From: Saliniplasma sp051745305 | Lineage (GTDB): Archaea; Thermoplasmatota; Thermoplasmata; Halarchaeoplasmatales; Halarchaeoplasmataceae | Reading direction: 5' to 3' | Assembly (NCBI GenBank): GCA_051745305.1 | Contig: JBNJDY010000034.1 | Coordinates: 1 to 15,869, forward strand | Length of the DNA stretch: 15,869 nt | Shown: positions 1 through 7,064 of the stretch, piece after piece | How the letters are laid out: the number at the start of each line of letters is the position of its first letter | How positions within the stretch are numbered: the stretch's first letter is position 1 | The notes under the pieces: generated by a model | The model's database searches: none | What the model was told of the DNA's origin: nothing | What the model saw: the letters and a program-made list of their open reading frames with translations, nothing else | Translations under genes and position numbers: made by a program

Positions 1-3
1 AAA

Positions 4-62
4 GATATAAATTATAGAAGGCATTTATCATGATAATGATCTCCGATATGCTGGTTTTTTAT
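4..62 (+). promoter_or_regulatory. Upstream region of the deacetylase gene, with possible TATA element and a palindrome
   Basis: The first 90 bases hold no convincing gene. There is a T-rich TATA-like element at about 55-62, about 30-37 bases before the SD of the next gene, which matches the short-leader spacing seen elsewhere in this window. A second AT-rich stretch (4-16) could be another promoter. Between them lies a perfect 12-base palindrome, TTATCATGATAA at 25-36, which is operator-like. Promoter and operator roles are inferred from position only. Confidence 0.3.
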
Positions 63-103
63 TTGGTTTTGGGCACTTCAGCAACAGAAAAGAGGTGTTT
101 TTC

Positions 104-1192
104 TTGAGATTTTTATCTGATAAAAAAGGAATTTTACTTTACAATAAAATACATAGTATTCATCGTGCATCTATGGTAAGCCGTGAAAACCCAGAGAGGT
201 TAGAAAAGGGTTATAGATATATAAAGAATAGATCAGACATTTTGGACTTTTATGACCTTTTGGAAGATTACGAACCCGCCACTCGTGAAGATCTGTTAAA
301 GGTTCATGAAAGAACATATGTAGATTTTATTGAAGATTATTGTAAGAAGGGAGGAGGTTTCCTCGGGGATTCTACTTATGTTCAAAAGGGATCTTGTAAA
401 GCTGCTAGATTTTCTGCTGGAGGTGCTATCGGAGTCTGTAAAAGGGTTTTATCTGATTATCAAACAGGTTTTGCTCTGATACGACCACCGGGTCATCATG
501 CACTTCCAGATAATTATGGCGGATATTGTCTGTATAATAACGCGGCTATCGCCACTCGATGGCTTCAAAATAATCGCAAAAGAAAAATTTTGATTGTTGA
601 TTGGGATGGACACGCAGCTAATGGAACAATGAGAACCTTTTATTCTGATCCTGATGTGTTAACTATATCTGTTCATAGGGACCCTGAGGGTTTTTATCCT
701 CATGATGGTTTTTCTCATCAAATAGGAAAATCTGCAGGCAGAGGTTATTGCGTTAATATATGCCTTCCTAGAGGAGCGGGTGATAGTGAGTTAATAAAAT
801 CTTTTAAAGAGATAATATTTCCTTTAGCTGATGCCTTTGATCCTGATTTTGTGATAGGGTGCAATGGATTCGATTCGCATCAATCTGACACAGTCGTTGG
901 ATTGAGTTATACATCAGATAGCTATTATTACATTTCTTCTGAATTAGGCAAACGGTATAAAAATAAATTAGCATTGGTTATGGAAGGGGGTTATGAAAAA
1001 TTTAATGGTAAATTATTGCACATTGTTCTCTCTGGTTTATTGGGGCGTGACAATCCCTATGATGGCGTAGAAACAAATCTATCCTCATCTATAATACAAA
1101 AAGGAAGTGTTTGTAAAGACGCTCGTGAAGAGATAGAGGAATTAAAGTCTATATTGAAAGAGTTTCCTTTAGGGGAGAAGGCCTTTTCATGA
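104..1192 (+). CDS. Histone deacetylase family (arginase/deacetylase fold) zinc amidohydrolase
   Basis: This is a cytoplasmic zinc hydrolase of the histone deacetylase/acetylpolyamine amidohydrolase superfamily, which removes acetyl groups from lysine side chains, polyamines or small acetylated molecules. The family's core motifs are all visible (numbered from a GTG at 95): RPPGHHA with paired histidines 134-135, DWDGHAANGT with probable zinc ligands D171 and H173, the third ligand D260 in GFDSHQSD, and the catalytic-type tyrosine Y300 in EGGY. The length (about 362 aa) is normal and the enzyme should be active. A GTG at 95 is possible, but GAGGTG at 92-97 is a good SD for the TTG at 104, so I prefer that start. 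The stop overlaps the next start as ATGA, implying co-transcription with the small pair that follows. The substrate cannot be told from sequence; acetyl-lysine proteins and acetylpolyamines are the family options. Confidence 0.88.
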   Translation: MRFLSDKKGILLYNKIHSIHRASMVSRENPERLEKGYRYIKNRSDILDFYDLLEDYEPATREDLLKVHERTYVDFIEDYCKKGGGFLGDSTYVQKGSCKAARFSAGGAIGVCKRVLSDYQTGFALIRPPGHHALPDNYGGYCLYNNAAIATRWLQNNRKRKILIVDWDGHAANGTMRTFYSDPDVLTISVHRDPEGFYPHDGFSHQIGKSAGRGYCVNICLPRGAGDSELIKSFKEIIFPLADAFDPDFVIGCNGFDSHQSDTVVGLSYTSDSYYYISSELGKRYKNKLALVMEGGYEKFNGKLLHIVLSGLLGRDNPYDGVETNLSSSIIQKGSVCKDAREEIEELKSILKEFPLGEKAFS

Positions 1193-1488
1193 TCATAGAA
1201 AAGAAGATATATCGTTTAAGAGATAATCAAAGGGTTAAATCTTTAGAGATCAAGAAAGATAAACAGATGGTTTATTACAGTTATAATTACCAGATATTAA
1301 ATGGTAGTGAGTGGAAAACATCAGTTAGATGGGATAATTACCAGAGTCAACCACATGTAGATAGCTTTGATGACAATGGTAATTTACTTGATACTTCATC
1401 AACGCGAGATAAAAGTTTAAAAGAAGTCCTTGAACTAATTGACATATTTGGTAAGAACATATTAAACATGGATATCAAAAAATTATGA
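1189..1488 (+). CDS. Small TumE-like (DUF6516-type) protein, probable toxin of a toxin-antitoxin pair
   Basis: A 99-residue soluble protein. The middle contains an aromatic strand-rich stretch, then VRWDN followed by a PH(V)D segment, and a C-terminal helix (KSLKEVLELIDIF). This order (YSYxxQ, R-W/Y-D-N, proline-histidine stretch, SLxEVL helix) resembles TumE/DUF6516 proteins, which are toxins encoded next to HVO_A0114-type winged-helix antitoxins. The match is by eye, and the usual histidine-rich stretch is shortened here, so another small RWDN-type family is possible. The ATG overlaps the stop of the deacetylase gene (ATGA), with a GGGGAG SD at 1172-1177. The next gene starts 1 base after its stop. 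Toxin-before-antitoxin order is typical of TumE-TumA. Biochemical activity is unknown from sequence. Confidence 0.55.
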   Translation: MIIEKKIYRLRDNQRVKSLEIKKDKQMVYYSYNYQILNGSEWKTSVRWDNYQSQPHVDSFDDNGNLLDTSSTRDKSLKEVLELIDIFGKNILNMDIKKL

Positions 1489-1489
1489 G

Positions 1490-1933
1490 GTGATACAAAT
1501 TCAAATCAAATTAAGAAAAAAATACAATGAAAATGAAAAGGAAACGCTTAAAAATCAAATTCTTGATGAGTTTGAATCTGTAGATAGATTAAGACAAAAA
1601 GTGTCAAGAGCAGGATGTACAGAACCTGAACTCGTCGATAAATTACAAATTATAGAGTATCTTCAAAAGGGTGCAGATTACAAAGAAGAAACAATCTCTC
1701 ACTCTGAAAAATCTCTTTCTGTTATGACGCATAAAAGGGTTTATCTTATGGAATATATCGCTAAAAACGAAGTTAAATCTATACAAGATTTAGCAAATAA
1801 ACTAGATAGGGATTATAAGAATGTGTATGATGACGTAAAAGTTCTTTTTGACAATGGCCTAATCGATTTGGAAAAAGTAGGTAAAAGAAGAATACCTATA
1901 TTAACTGCGGATAATATAATAATAGAATTCTGA
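1490..1933 (+). CDS. TumA/HVO_A0114-family winged-helix protein, probable antitoxin
   Basis: A 147-residue protein. Residues about 78-147 form a clear winged helix: MTHKRVYLMEYIAKN, then IQDLANKLDRDYKNVYDDVK, then GLIDLEKVGKRRIP. The A-xxLxRDYKNVxxDVK signature is characteristic of the archaeal HVO_A0114 family of DNA-binding proteins, many of which are antitoxins for TumE-type toxins. The N-terminal half (1-75) is charged and helical and would be expected to bind the partner. By analogy the protein should neutralise the upstream product and repress their shared promoter. It starts at a GTG 1 base after the upstream stop. The SD-like GAGGTG overlaps this start codon, so initiation probably depends on translational coupling. 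Confidence 0.72.
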   Translation: MIQIQIKLRKKYNENEKETLKNQILDEFESVDRLRQKVSRAGCTEPELVDKLQIIEYLQKGADYKEETISHSEKSLSVMTHKRVYLMEYIAKNEVKSIQDLANKLDRDYKNVYDDVKVLFDNGLIDLEKVGKRRIPILTADNIIIEF

Positions 1934-1956
1934 AATCTACAGTTTATATTAACAAA

Positions 1957-1993
1957 AAACACCATATTTAATAAATTTAGACACTGGGTGTTT
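1957..1993 (+). terminator. Possible hairpin after the TumE/TumA pair
   Basis: Arms AAACACC (1957-1963) and GGTGTTT (1987-1993) are perfectly complementary over 7 bases around an AT-rich loop of 23 bases, about 24 bases after the TumA stop. The downstream sequence is AT-rich but has no strong T tract. This may mark the end of the transcript; the long loop makes it a weak call. Confidence 0.3.
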
Positions 1994-2036
1994 AATTTAT
2001 ACATTATACCATAGTTATATTTTGCCATTATTATAT

Positions 2037-2077
2037 CGAAAGTTTTTTAAACGATTGTGTAGTTTTCTTTTCAGGTG
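2037..2077 (+). promoter_or_regulatory. Probable BRE/TATA promoter of the eight-gene cluster
   Basis: A BRE-like CGAAAG at 2037-2042 is followed directly by a T-rich TATA element (about 2043-2050). The SD AGGTG at 2073-2077 precedes a TTG start at 2086, so transcription starting about 25 bases after the TATA box would give a leader of only 15-20 bases. The same CGAAAG-TTT arrangement with the same distance to the SD occurs before the peptidase gene at 9342, which supports it as a real promoter form in this genome. Confidence 0.5.
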
Positions 2078-2085
2078 TAAATTTC

Positions 2086-2607
2086 TTGAAGGCACAAAAG
2101 GTCGACGATGTTAAATTCGAGATAGAAAAAGAACACAGGGATCTAAAATTTGATATATTAAAAAAAGAAGGTGGTTTATTTTTATCGTTGTCTAATCTGT
2201 TTTTCAAGAGTGATCAAAAATGGTATGAAATCCCATTGGATAAATTAGAAAAAATCGAGGTAGTCCAAAAAGATCCCCCGAAGTTAGAATTTAGAATACC
2301 ATCGATGAAGATTACAGTAATGGGAGGTTATGCCGAGAAACTATTAGCGTTAAGACATCTGCTTCTTCCTTATGTTAAACATGAAGGGGATGAGGAAGAA
2401 CCTTTACTTGCAATTTTAAAATTATGGGGGCTGGGCATTCAAAATATCAATACTATTTCCGATTTATTGGGTCTTAAATATTCAGAAGTTAGAAACTATA
2501 TCGAAGATGCTGAAAACGATGGGCTTATCAAAGATGGTGAAATAACCGAAAAGGCCAAAAGAGTATTGAAGGACGATGGTGATTTTATGAAGGCATTGGA
2601 GGCATGA
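2086..2607 (+). CDS. PH-like domain plus winged-helix protein (CheF/DUF439-reminiscent), first gene of the cluster
   Basis: A 173-residue soluble protein in two parts. Residues about 1-98 alternate strands (FDILKKEGGLFLSLSNLFF, WYEIPLDKLEKIEVV, KLEFRIPSMKITVMG) and end in a helix, like a small PH-type fold. Residues about 103-162 are a winged helix (LLAILKLWGLGIQNINTISDLLGLKY, then NDGLIKDGEITEKAKRVL). This order recalls archaeal CheF/DUF439 taxis proteins, but it is much shorter and no che genes are nearby, so the resemblance is only structural. It starts at TTG behind AGGTG (8-base spacing). The next gene follows after 1 base with its SD inside this gene. A role as an adaptor or transcription-linked component of the downstream module is inference. 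Confidence 0.6.
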   Translation: MKAQKVDDVKFEIEKEHRDLKFDILKKEGGLFLSLSNLFFKSDQKWYEIPLDKLEKIEVVQKDPPKLEFRIPSMKITVMGGYAEKLLALRHLLLPYVKHEGDEEEPLLAILKLWGLGIQNINTISDLLGLKYSEVRNYIEDAENDGLIKDGEITEKAKRVLKDDGDFMKALEA

Positions 2608-2608
2608 T

Positions 2609-3487
2609 ATGGTTAATAATAATGGCGGATTAGCAAGAAAAATGGCTGCATTAGGTAAACTTACTAAACTAGAATCAGCTATTAATGCGGCTATAGAGTC
2701 GTCCAAAGTTCCAGAATACGAAACTAGAAAACTTTTAAAATCTAGAAATGCTAACCAAGCAAAAAACACAGCAGTTTTTCAATACATACACAATTTATTT
2801 TCTAAAATCGGTTTAGGTAGTTTTTCACTGGGTGAAAAAGAAAATTTTAGGTTGATTATTATTAATAAGGATAATAATGTCAAAGAACTATACCCTGATG
2901 TAAAAGGCAAAAAAACTTGTTATATAGTAGCCGATGCATTAAGTGATTTCTTTTCTGAGGATTTGAACATCCCTGCAGATGTTAAAGAGATTGAGTGTAT
3001 AAATGCAGGCGACGAAGTTTGTAAATTTGAAGTAAATCTTCAACCCTTGGCTGTTTATAAAATAGCACTTGATGAAACTGATGATAAAATAATAAATCAT
3101 GTAGTCGACGACGATGATTTAGACGAAATCGCATCTGACTTGCAACTTTCTGAAGAGGAAATCAAATATCGGATAGATATATTACAATCATATCACATAT
3201 TAGAATCGGATATGTCTCTGACTAAGATTGGACAGACATATCATAAATATGGCCAAAGTGTAGTTGATGAGATATCTGAACAGAAAGAACCTCCGTGGAA
3301 AACAATGTCGGAGATTTCACAAGTGATCGCAGACTCAGACTCTTTGGCAGAAGCGATAAGTAGTAGTGTTTCAAATGAAGAAGAGGAAATCGAGTCTTCA
3401 GATGTAGTAAATTTAGCAAACGAAGCTGAAAAAAGTAAAAGTTTCGCACAATTGGTATCAAAACAACTTAAAAAAGATGAGGATTAA
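2609..3487 (+). CDS. V4R-domain sensor with C-terminal winged helix
   Basis: A 292-residue soluble protein. Residues about 50-142 end in IECINAGDEVCKFEV, the hallmark end of the V4R (4-vinyl reductase) small-molecule-binding domain, with C130 and C138. An earlier C104 in KKTCYIVADALSDFF occupies the position where V4R domains carry another cysteine. Residues about 150-215 form a winged helix (DETDDKIINHVV to SDMSLTKIGQTYHKYG), followed by an acidic, serine-rich tail. V4R domains bind tetrapyrrole-like or other small ligands in several sensor families; the ligand here is unknown. GGAGG at 2598-2602 is a good SD for the ATG at 2609. The gene is tightly coupled to the one upstream, and a putative promoter for the ATPase lies just after its stop. 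A ligand- or redox-sensing role within the cluster is inference. Confidence 0.68.
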   Translation: MVNNNGGLARKMAALGKLTKLESAINAAIESSKVPEYETRKLLKSRNANQAKNTAVFQYIHNLFSKIGLGSFSLGEKENFRLIIINKDNNVKELYPDVKGKKTCYIVADALSDFFSEDLNIPADVKEIECINAGDEVCKFEVNLQPLAVYKIALDETDDKIINHVVDDDDLDEIASDLQLSEEEIKYRIDILQSYHILESDMSLTKIGQTYHKYGQSVVDEISEQKEPPWKTMSEISQVIADSDSLAEAISSSVSNEEEEIESSDVVNLANEAEKSKSFAQLVSKQLKKDED

Positions 3488-3493
3488 CCCGAA

Positions 3494-3526
3494 TATATAA
3501 AATATAAAAAGAATATACAAAGGTGA
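3494..3526 (+). promoter_or_regulatory. Probable internal promoter before the KaiC-like ATPase gene
   Basis: TATATAAA at 3494-3501, preceded by a BRE-like CCGAA, lies in the 44-base gap before the ATPase gene. Transcription about 25 bases on would start just before the SD AGGTGAG (3521-3527), a very short leader as at the other promoters here. This would let the ATPase and downstream genes be expressed separately from the first two genes of the cluster. Confidence 0.45.
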
Positions 3527-3531
3527 GTAAT

Positions 3532-4407
3532 ATGGTCAATAGAATAAAAACAGGTATATATGGAGTTGACCAACTTATTGAAGGTGGTCTAATTGAAAAT
3601 TCTGCTATTACAACGGTAGGAGCGAGTGGTACGGGTAAAACAACCTTTGCCATCCAGTTTGTAATGAAGGGCATAGAACAAGGAGAACAGGCACTTTTCG
3701 TTACTCTTGAGGAATCCCCAGAGCAGATCATGAAAGAAGCAGAGATGATGGGCTGGGATATGAAGAAGCATCATGAAGAGTCTCTATTCTTTATACATTT
3801 GAGTGGACAAAATTTTAGAGAGATGATAGAAGAACAGCTTCCGAAACTAGTCCAGGCTAGAAAAGATTATGATATTAAGACTAGAGTTGCTATTGATCCT
3901 CTAACACCTGTGATTTGGTCAACAGAAGATAGGTTGGAACAGAGAGAATTAATAGAGAAATTGTTCAGACCGTTAAAAGAGTTAGGTACAGTTATGGCAA
4001 CAGTAGAAGAACATTCTAAACCTGGGGAGATTATAGGATCCGATGTTCTTTTACCGATCTATCTATCTGATGGTGTGTTCCATTTAGAGTACTACCCTGT
4101 TGGTGGTGCATTTAACAGAACATTTAAGATAGTTAAGATGAGAGGTACGAACCATGGAGAAGGATTATATCCCTATGTGTTCGTAAGAGGAGCTGGTGTC
4201 GTTGTAAGATCAACCACTGTTGAGATAAAGAAAGAGAAGAAAGAAAGTTATGACGAAGCATTTGACGAAGCATTAAAAACAGCTAGACACATAGATTTAC
4301 CTGAAACAGTGATTGAGAAAATAGAAAGGATGAAAAAACAATGGAACTATGATTATTCCCCGGATGAAATATTGGATATAATGCTTTCCTCATATAAAGA
4401 AGAATGA
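3532..4407 (+). CDS. KaiC/RAD55-like RecA-superfamily ATPase, single domain
   Basis: A single KaiC-type ATPase domain (about 291 aa). Numbered from a GTG at 3523, the N-terminus has the family's RIKTGIYGVDQLIEGGL, Walker A GASGTGKTT at 33-41, the KaiC-type glutamate pair E63-E64 in VTLEES, and a Walker B-like strand ending in D125 (RVAIDPLTPV). A basic, helical tail follows after about residue 235. Archaeal relatives act as ATP-driven switches in signalling, motility (ArlH) or gene regulation. All nucleotide-binding motifs are intact. I choose the ATG at 3532 because AGGTGA at 3521-3526 is then a well-spaced SD; using the GTG at 3523 would place the start inside that SD. The roadblock-like gene begins 1 base after the stop, pointing to joint function. 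It is not a full double-domain KaiC. Confidence 0.87.
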   Translation: MVNRIKTGIYGVDQLIEGGLIENSAITTVGASGTGKTTFAIQFVMKGIEQGEQALFVTLEESPEQIMKEAEMMGWDMKKHHEESLFFIHLSGQNFREMIEEQLPKLVQARKDYDIKTRVAIDPLTPVIWSTEDRLEQRELIEKLFRPLKELGTVMATVEEHSKPGEIIGSDVLLPIYLSDGVFHLEYYPVGGAFNRTFKIVKMRGTNHGEGLYPYVFVRGAGVVVRSTTVEIKKEKKESYDEAFDEALKTARHIDLPETVIEKIERMKKQWNYDYSPDEILDIMLSSYKEE

Positions 4408-4408
4408 G

Positions 4409-5221
4409 TTGATATATGTGTGTCCCCCAACGAGCAAGAAAAAAAGATTAGATAGGCGGATGGAGGCTGAAAACGTCTCCCAACTTAAGTACATGCTCGA
4501 GATGGAATTAAAAAACTTAAGAGAGAGAGCAGATATAGATCTAGCTCTCTTTATTGGAGTTGGGGGTAGAATATTTGCTACCTCGATCCCAGATGATTTA
4601 AAACCGGACCAATACAGGTTACTTAACACCTTCAAAGGAAATTTGACAAGTCTTTGTAGTAAATTGAAGGGTGAGGATCTAGAAGTCTCAATAGAACGAT
4701 GGAAATCTGGGATGGCTATAGTTGCTGCTGTTGGTGGGAATTCATTTTTAGCTTCTTTATTAACCAAGAAATCAGCAATAAGTGATATGGGGACCAAATT
4801 GGATGAAGTAATGAAAGCTACTACTGTTTTAAAACACATCTTTGAACAAAAGGATTTTAGCGAAAAGACTATTCAATCGTATCCAGAAGATGTCCAGGAT
4901 GAATTAAATCGACTTACTAGACAGCTTTTCGTTGATCGATTCACTCATACTAAGAGTTATAAGAAAAATGAAGAAATATTAGAGTTTATGAAAGATAAAA
5001 TAAAAAAAGCTGTTGGTGTTGGTCAGCTTGATCAAATTGTTTCTGTTACATTCAATGAGATGGGTACTTCAGCTCCGTACATGGAAGATGATATGTGGTA
5101 TGATTTCTTAGAGAAAGTCGTAGATGAACATCTTCGTTCCGTAGTTGGTGACATCCAGGCAGAACGATATAAGAAACAATGGAAAAAAGAGTTGGGAAAG
5201 AAATTGAAAACCTATCTCTAA
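4409..5221 (+). CDS. Roadblock/LC7-like protein with helical C-terminal extension
   Basis: A protein of up to 270 residues. Residues about 22-145 fit the roadblock/LC7 fold: a starting helix, then DLALFIGVGGRIFATSIPDDL (strand-turn-strand), a helix, GMAIVAAVGGNSFLASLL, and a closing helix (DEVMKATTVLKHIF). Roadblock proteins dimerise and act as platforms or regulators for nucleotide-dependent switches. Residues about 160-270 are a charged all-helical region I do not recognise. The annotated start is a TTG at 4409, 1 base after the ATPase stop; no strong SD is visible. The ATG at 4460 (residue 18), right where the domain begins, is a real alternative. With no small GTPase nearby, the adjacent KaiC-like ATPase is the most likely partner; this is inference from gene order. 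Confidence 0.68.
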   Translation: MIYVCPPTSKKKRLDRRMEAENVSQLKYMLEMELKNLRERADIDLALFIGVGGRIFATSIPDDLKPDQYRLLNTFKGNLTSLCSKLKGEDLEVSIERWKSGMAIVAAVGGNSFLASLLTKKSAISDMGTKLDEVMKATTVLKHIFEQKDFSEKTIQSYPEDVQDELNRLTRQLFVDRFTHTKSYKKNEEILEFMKDKIKKAVGVGQLDQIVSVTFNEMGTSAPYMEDDMWYDFLEKVVDEHLRSVVGDIQAERYKKQWKKELGKKLKTYL

Positions 5222-5239
5222 TAGGGGAATAGAATCTAT

Positions 5240-7063
5240 ATGGCTGAAAATGAAAATGCCGTGCAAAAAAAGGGTAATCGACCCGTCCAAAAGCAGAGCA
5301 AACAAGATAATCTCAGTGGGGAGATTATCAATACCTTGGAAACTATTGAAGAAGATTACAGTCGTTTTAAAAACACTATCAACAATTTAAAAAACAATCT
5401 ACAGAGTTTCATGGATAACACAAGCTATGAACTTGGCGAGGTTAAGCAAAAAACAGAACAAAAGGCTGAGAAAGAAGTTGTTGAAAAGAAAGTCGAAAAT
5501 GTAGAGGGAGATATCGACGAGGTAGATGAACGGTTAAATGAAGTAATGCGGGAAGTAGGTTTTGGAGAAGAAATAGATGTGTCTAATATTCCTCCAGTGC
5601 TATTGGAAAGTATATATCAAAAAATATTGAATGAAATAATTGAAGAGATGAGAGAAAACCTCGGTAACCATGAAGCTAACTTGATCATCCAGGAAGAACT
5701 TGAGAATATGAGGATGAGGACAAGTGGTAGTGAATTGTTCCAATATGATGGAAGAGATATTAATATTCGGAACCTTGTATCGAGTATAGAGAATAATCTA
5801 ATCTCTTCAAAACAAATTCATAGTACTTTCAGAGAACTCGTCCAGAAATTAAGCGAGAGAATACCCAATTATAATCCGAGAAATTTTAGAGCTATGGTCA
5901 ATGCTGAAGGGTTAGAATTTGTTATAAAGAAGACCATCACTCTACTAGATAAAAGTTCTAGATTAGAAGATGGTCTTGAAGATGTTGAACTAGGAATAAA
6001 GAGTATCGAAAATGAGCTAGAAAACAAACACTCTGAAATGGAAACAAGACTATCTGAAATAGAAGATAAATTAGACAAAGATGTGTCCAATAAATATACT
6101 GATTTAAATTACAGATTATCTGAATTAGAAGATATGTTTGAAGGTTTAGATATAGATGAAATCTCTGAAGGATTAAAAAATATCAAAGAGAAGAACGAAG
6201 TCATGGAAGAAAGGATAGAAAATATCACATCTGATTTTGAAATGAGTTTATCTATAGTACAAGATGATGTAAACACCCTTAAAGAAAACGTTAAGGAAGA
6301 TGAATACTCGCTTACCGAAGATGAAAAATTCGTATATTATGCTATACCTAACGATGGAGCTACTTTGAAGAAGTTACAAAAGGAAGTAGGGGATGAAATC
6401 GACGATGTAGAATCTGAGTTAAAAAGTTTATGTGATAAAGGTAAAGTAGAAGTAGAAAAAAGGGGTAGATGGACTGTTTATGTGAGACCTGAAGAAAAGG
6501 AAATCGAAGATGAAGATAAAGAACTATCTGAGGAGAAAAAAGATCAGATAGATGAAGAGGGGATTGAAGGAACCGAAGTAGATACAGATTCATCAGGAGA
6601 AGAAATTCAAGAATCTGATGAGGATATTGATGAAAAATCTGAGGAAGTGGAAGGCGATCTAGAAGGAACTGAAGTAGGTATAGATTCATCAGGAAAAGAA
6701 ATTCAAGAATCTGATAAAAATATAGGTGAAACAGATTTTTCGGGTATTGTATTTGATAAAAGTTTTACTGAAGGGAATGAAGTAGAAGAAACGATTGAGG
6801 AAGTTGATGAAGAATTAGATTCAAATGTAAACGAAGAGGAATCTAAGGAAATTGAAGAAGATGATATTACGGATAAAGAAAGGCTGGTAATTGATGAAAT
6901 ACCAGATGATGGCTGTACAATCCATCAACTAGATAAGCAATTTGAAGATTATGATAAATCTGAGATTGAAGAAATACTAAAAATACTGATAGAAAAAAAT
7001 AAAGTGTCCACTACCAAACGTAATAGGTGGACCATTTACTTAAAACAAAAGGAGGTAGAATAA
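5240..7063 (+). CDS. Long acidic coiled-coil protein with two winged-helix-like domains and an internal tandem repeat
   Basis: A 607-residue, highly charged soluble protein with no membrane segment. Residues about 25-110 and 235-350 are long heptad-like helices (for example LSEIEDKLDKD, YRLSELEDMF), consistent with a parallel coiled-coil rod. Residues 357-417 and 542-607 are two copies of one winged-helix-like domain; both read D-(E/K)-E-(K/R)-x-V near the start, then IPNDG or IPDDG, then RGRWTVYVR or RNRWTIYLK. The linker between them is Asp/Glu-rich and contains a near-identical repeat (443-460 and 475-492). It starts at ATG with a GGGGA SD about 12 bases upstream; the next gene's SD GGAGGT lies within its end. 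I do not recognise a named family. A scaffold that joins cluster proteins together is the natural inference. Confidence 0.7.
   Translation: MAENENAVQKKGNRPVQKQSKQDNLSGEIINTLETIEEDYSRFKNTINNLKNNLQSFMDNTSYELGEVKQKTEQKAEKEVVEKKVENVEGDIDEVDERLNEVMREVGFGEEIDVSNIPPVLLESIYQKILNEIIEEMRENLGNHEANLIIQEELENMRMRTSGSELFQYDGRDINIRNLVSSIENNLISSKQIHSTFRELVQKLSERIPNYNPRNFRAMVNAEGLEFVIKKTITLLDKSSRLEDGLEDVELGIKSIENELENKHSEMETRLSEIEDKLDKDVSNKYTDLNYRLSELEDMFEGLDIDEISEGLKNIKEKNEVMEERIENITSDFEMSLSIVQDDVNTLKENVKEDEYSLTEDEKFVYYAIPNDGATLKKLQKEVGDEIDDVESELKSLCDKGKVEVEKRGRWTVYVRPEEKEIEDEDKELSEEKKDQIDEEGIEGTEVDTDSSGEEIQESDEDIDEKSEEVEGDLEGTEVGIDSSGKEIQESDKNIGETDFSGIVFDKSFTEGNEVEETIEEVDEELDSNVNEEESKEIEEDDITDKERLVIDEIPDDGCTIHQLDKQFEDYDKSEIEEILKILIEKNKVSTTKRNRWTIYLKQKEVE
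6566..6715 (+). repeat. Imperfect internal tandem repeat in the coiled-coil gene
   Basis: Two 54-base copies, at 6566-6619 and 6662-6715, differ at only 4 positions by eye and are spaced with a 96-base period (32 residues). Each encodes EGTEV..DSSG.EIQESD in the acidic linker between the two winged-helix-like domains. The in-frame spacing and high identity suggest a recent duplication that changes linker length. Confidence 0.85.
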
Positions 7064-7064
7064 A

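Noticed and set aside
1813..2028. 71-residue reverse-strand open frame spanning the end of the TumA-like gene and the following gap
   Set aside because: It mostly mirrors the winged-helix coding sequence and continues into AT-rich non-coding DNA; no SD is seen.
3523..3531. GTG start for the KaiC-like ATPase
   Set aside because: The GTG lies within AGGTGAG, which is a well-placed SD for the ATG at 3532, so the upstream extension of three residues is unlikely.
4390..4839. 149-residue reverse-strand open frame opposite the roadblock gene
   Set aside because: The forward frame encodes a coherent roadblock domain in an operon; the reverse frame has no recognisable pattern and only mirrors it.
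6360..6689. 109-residue reverse-strand open frame inside the coiled-coil gene
   Set aside because: It is Leu/Phe/His-rich low-complexity sequence, the expected mirror of Glu/Asp-rich coding on the forward strand, with no SD and no domain.
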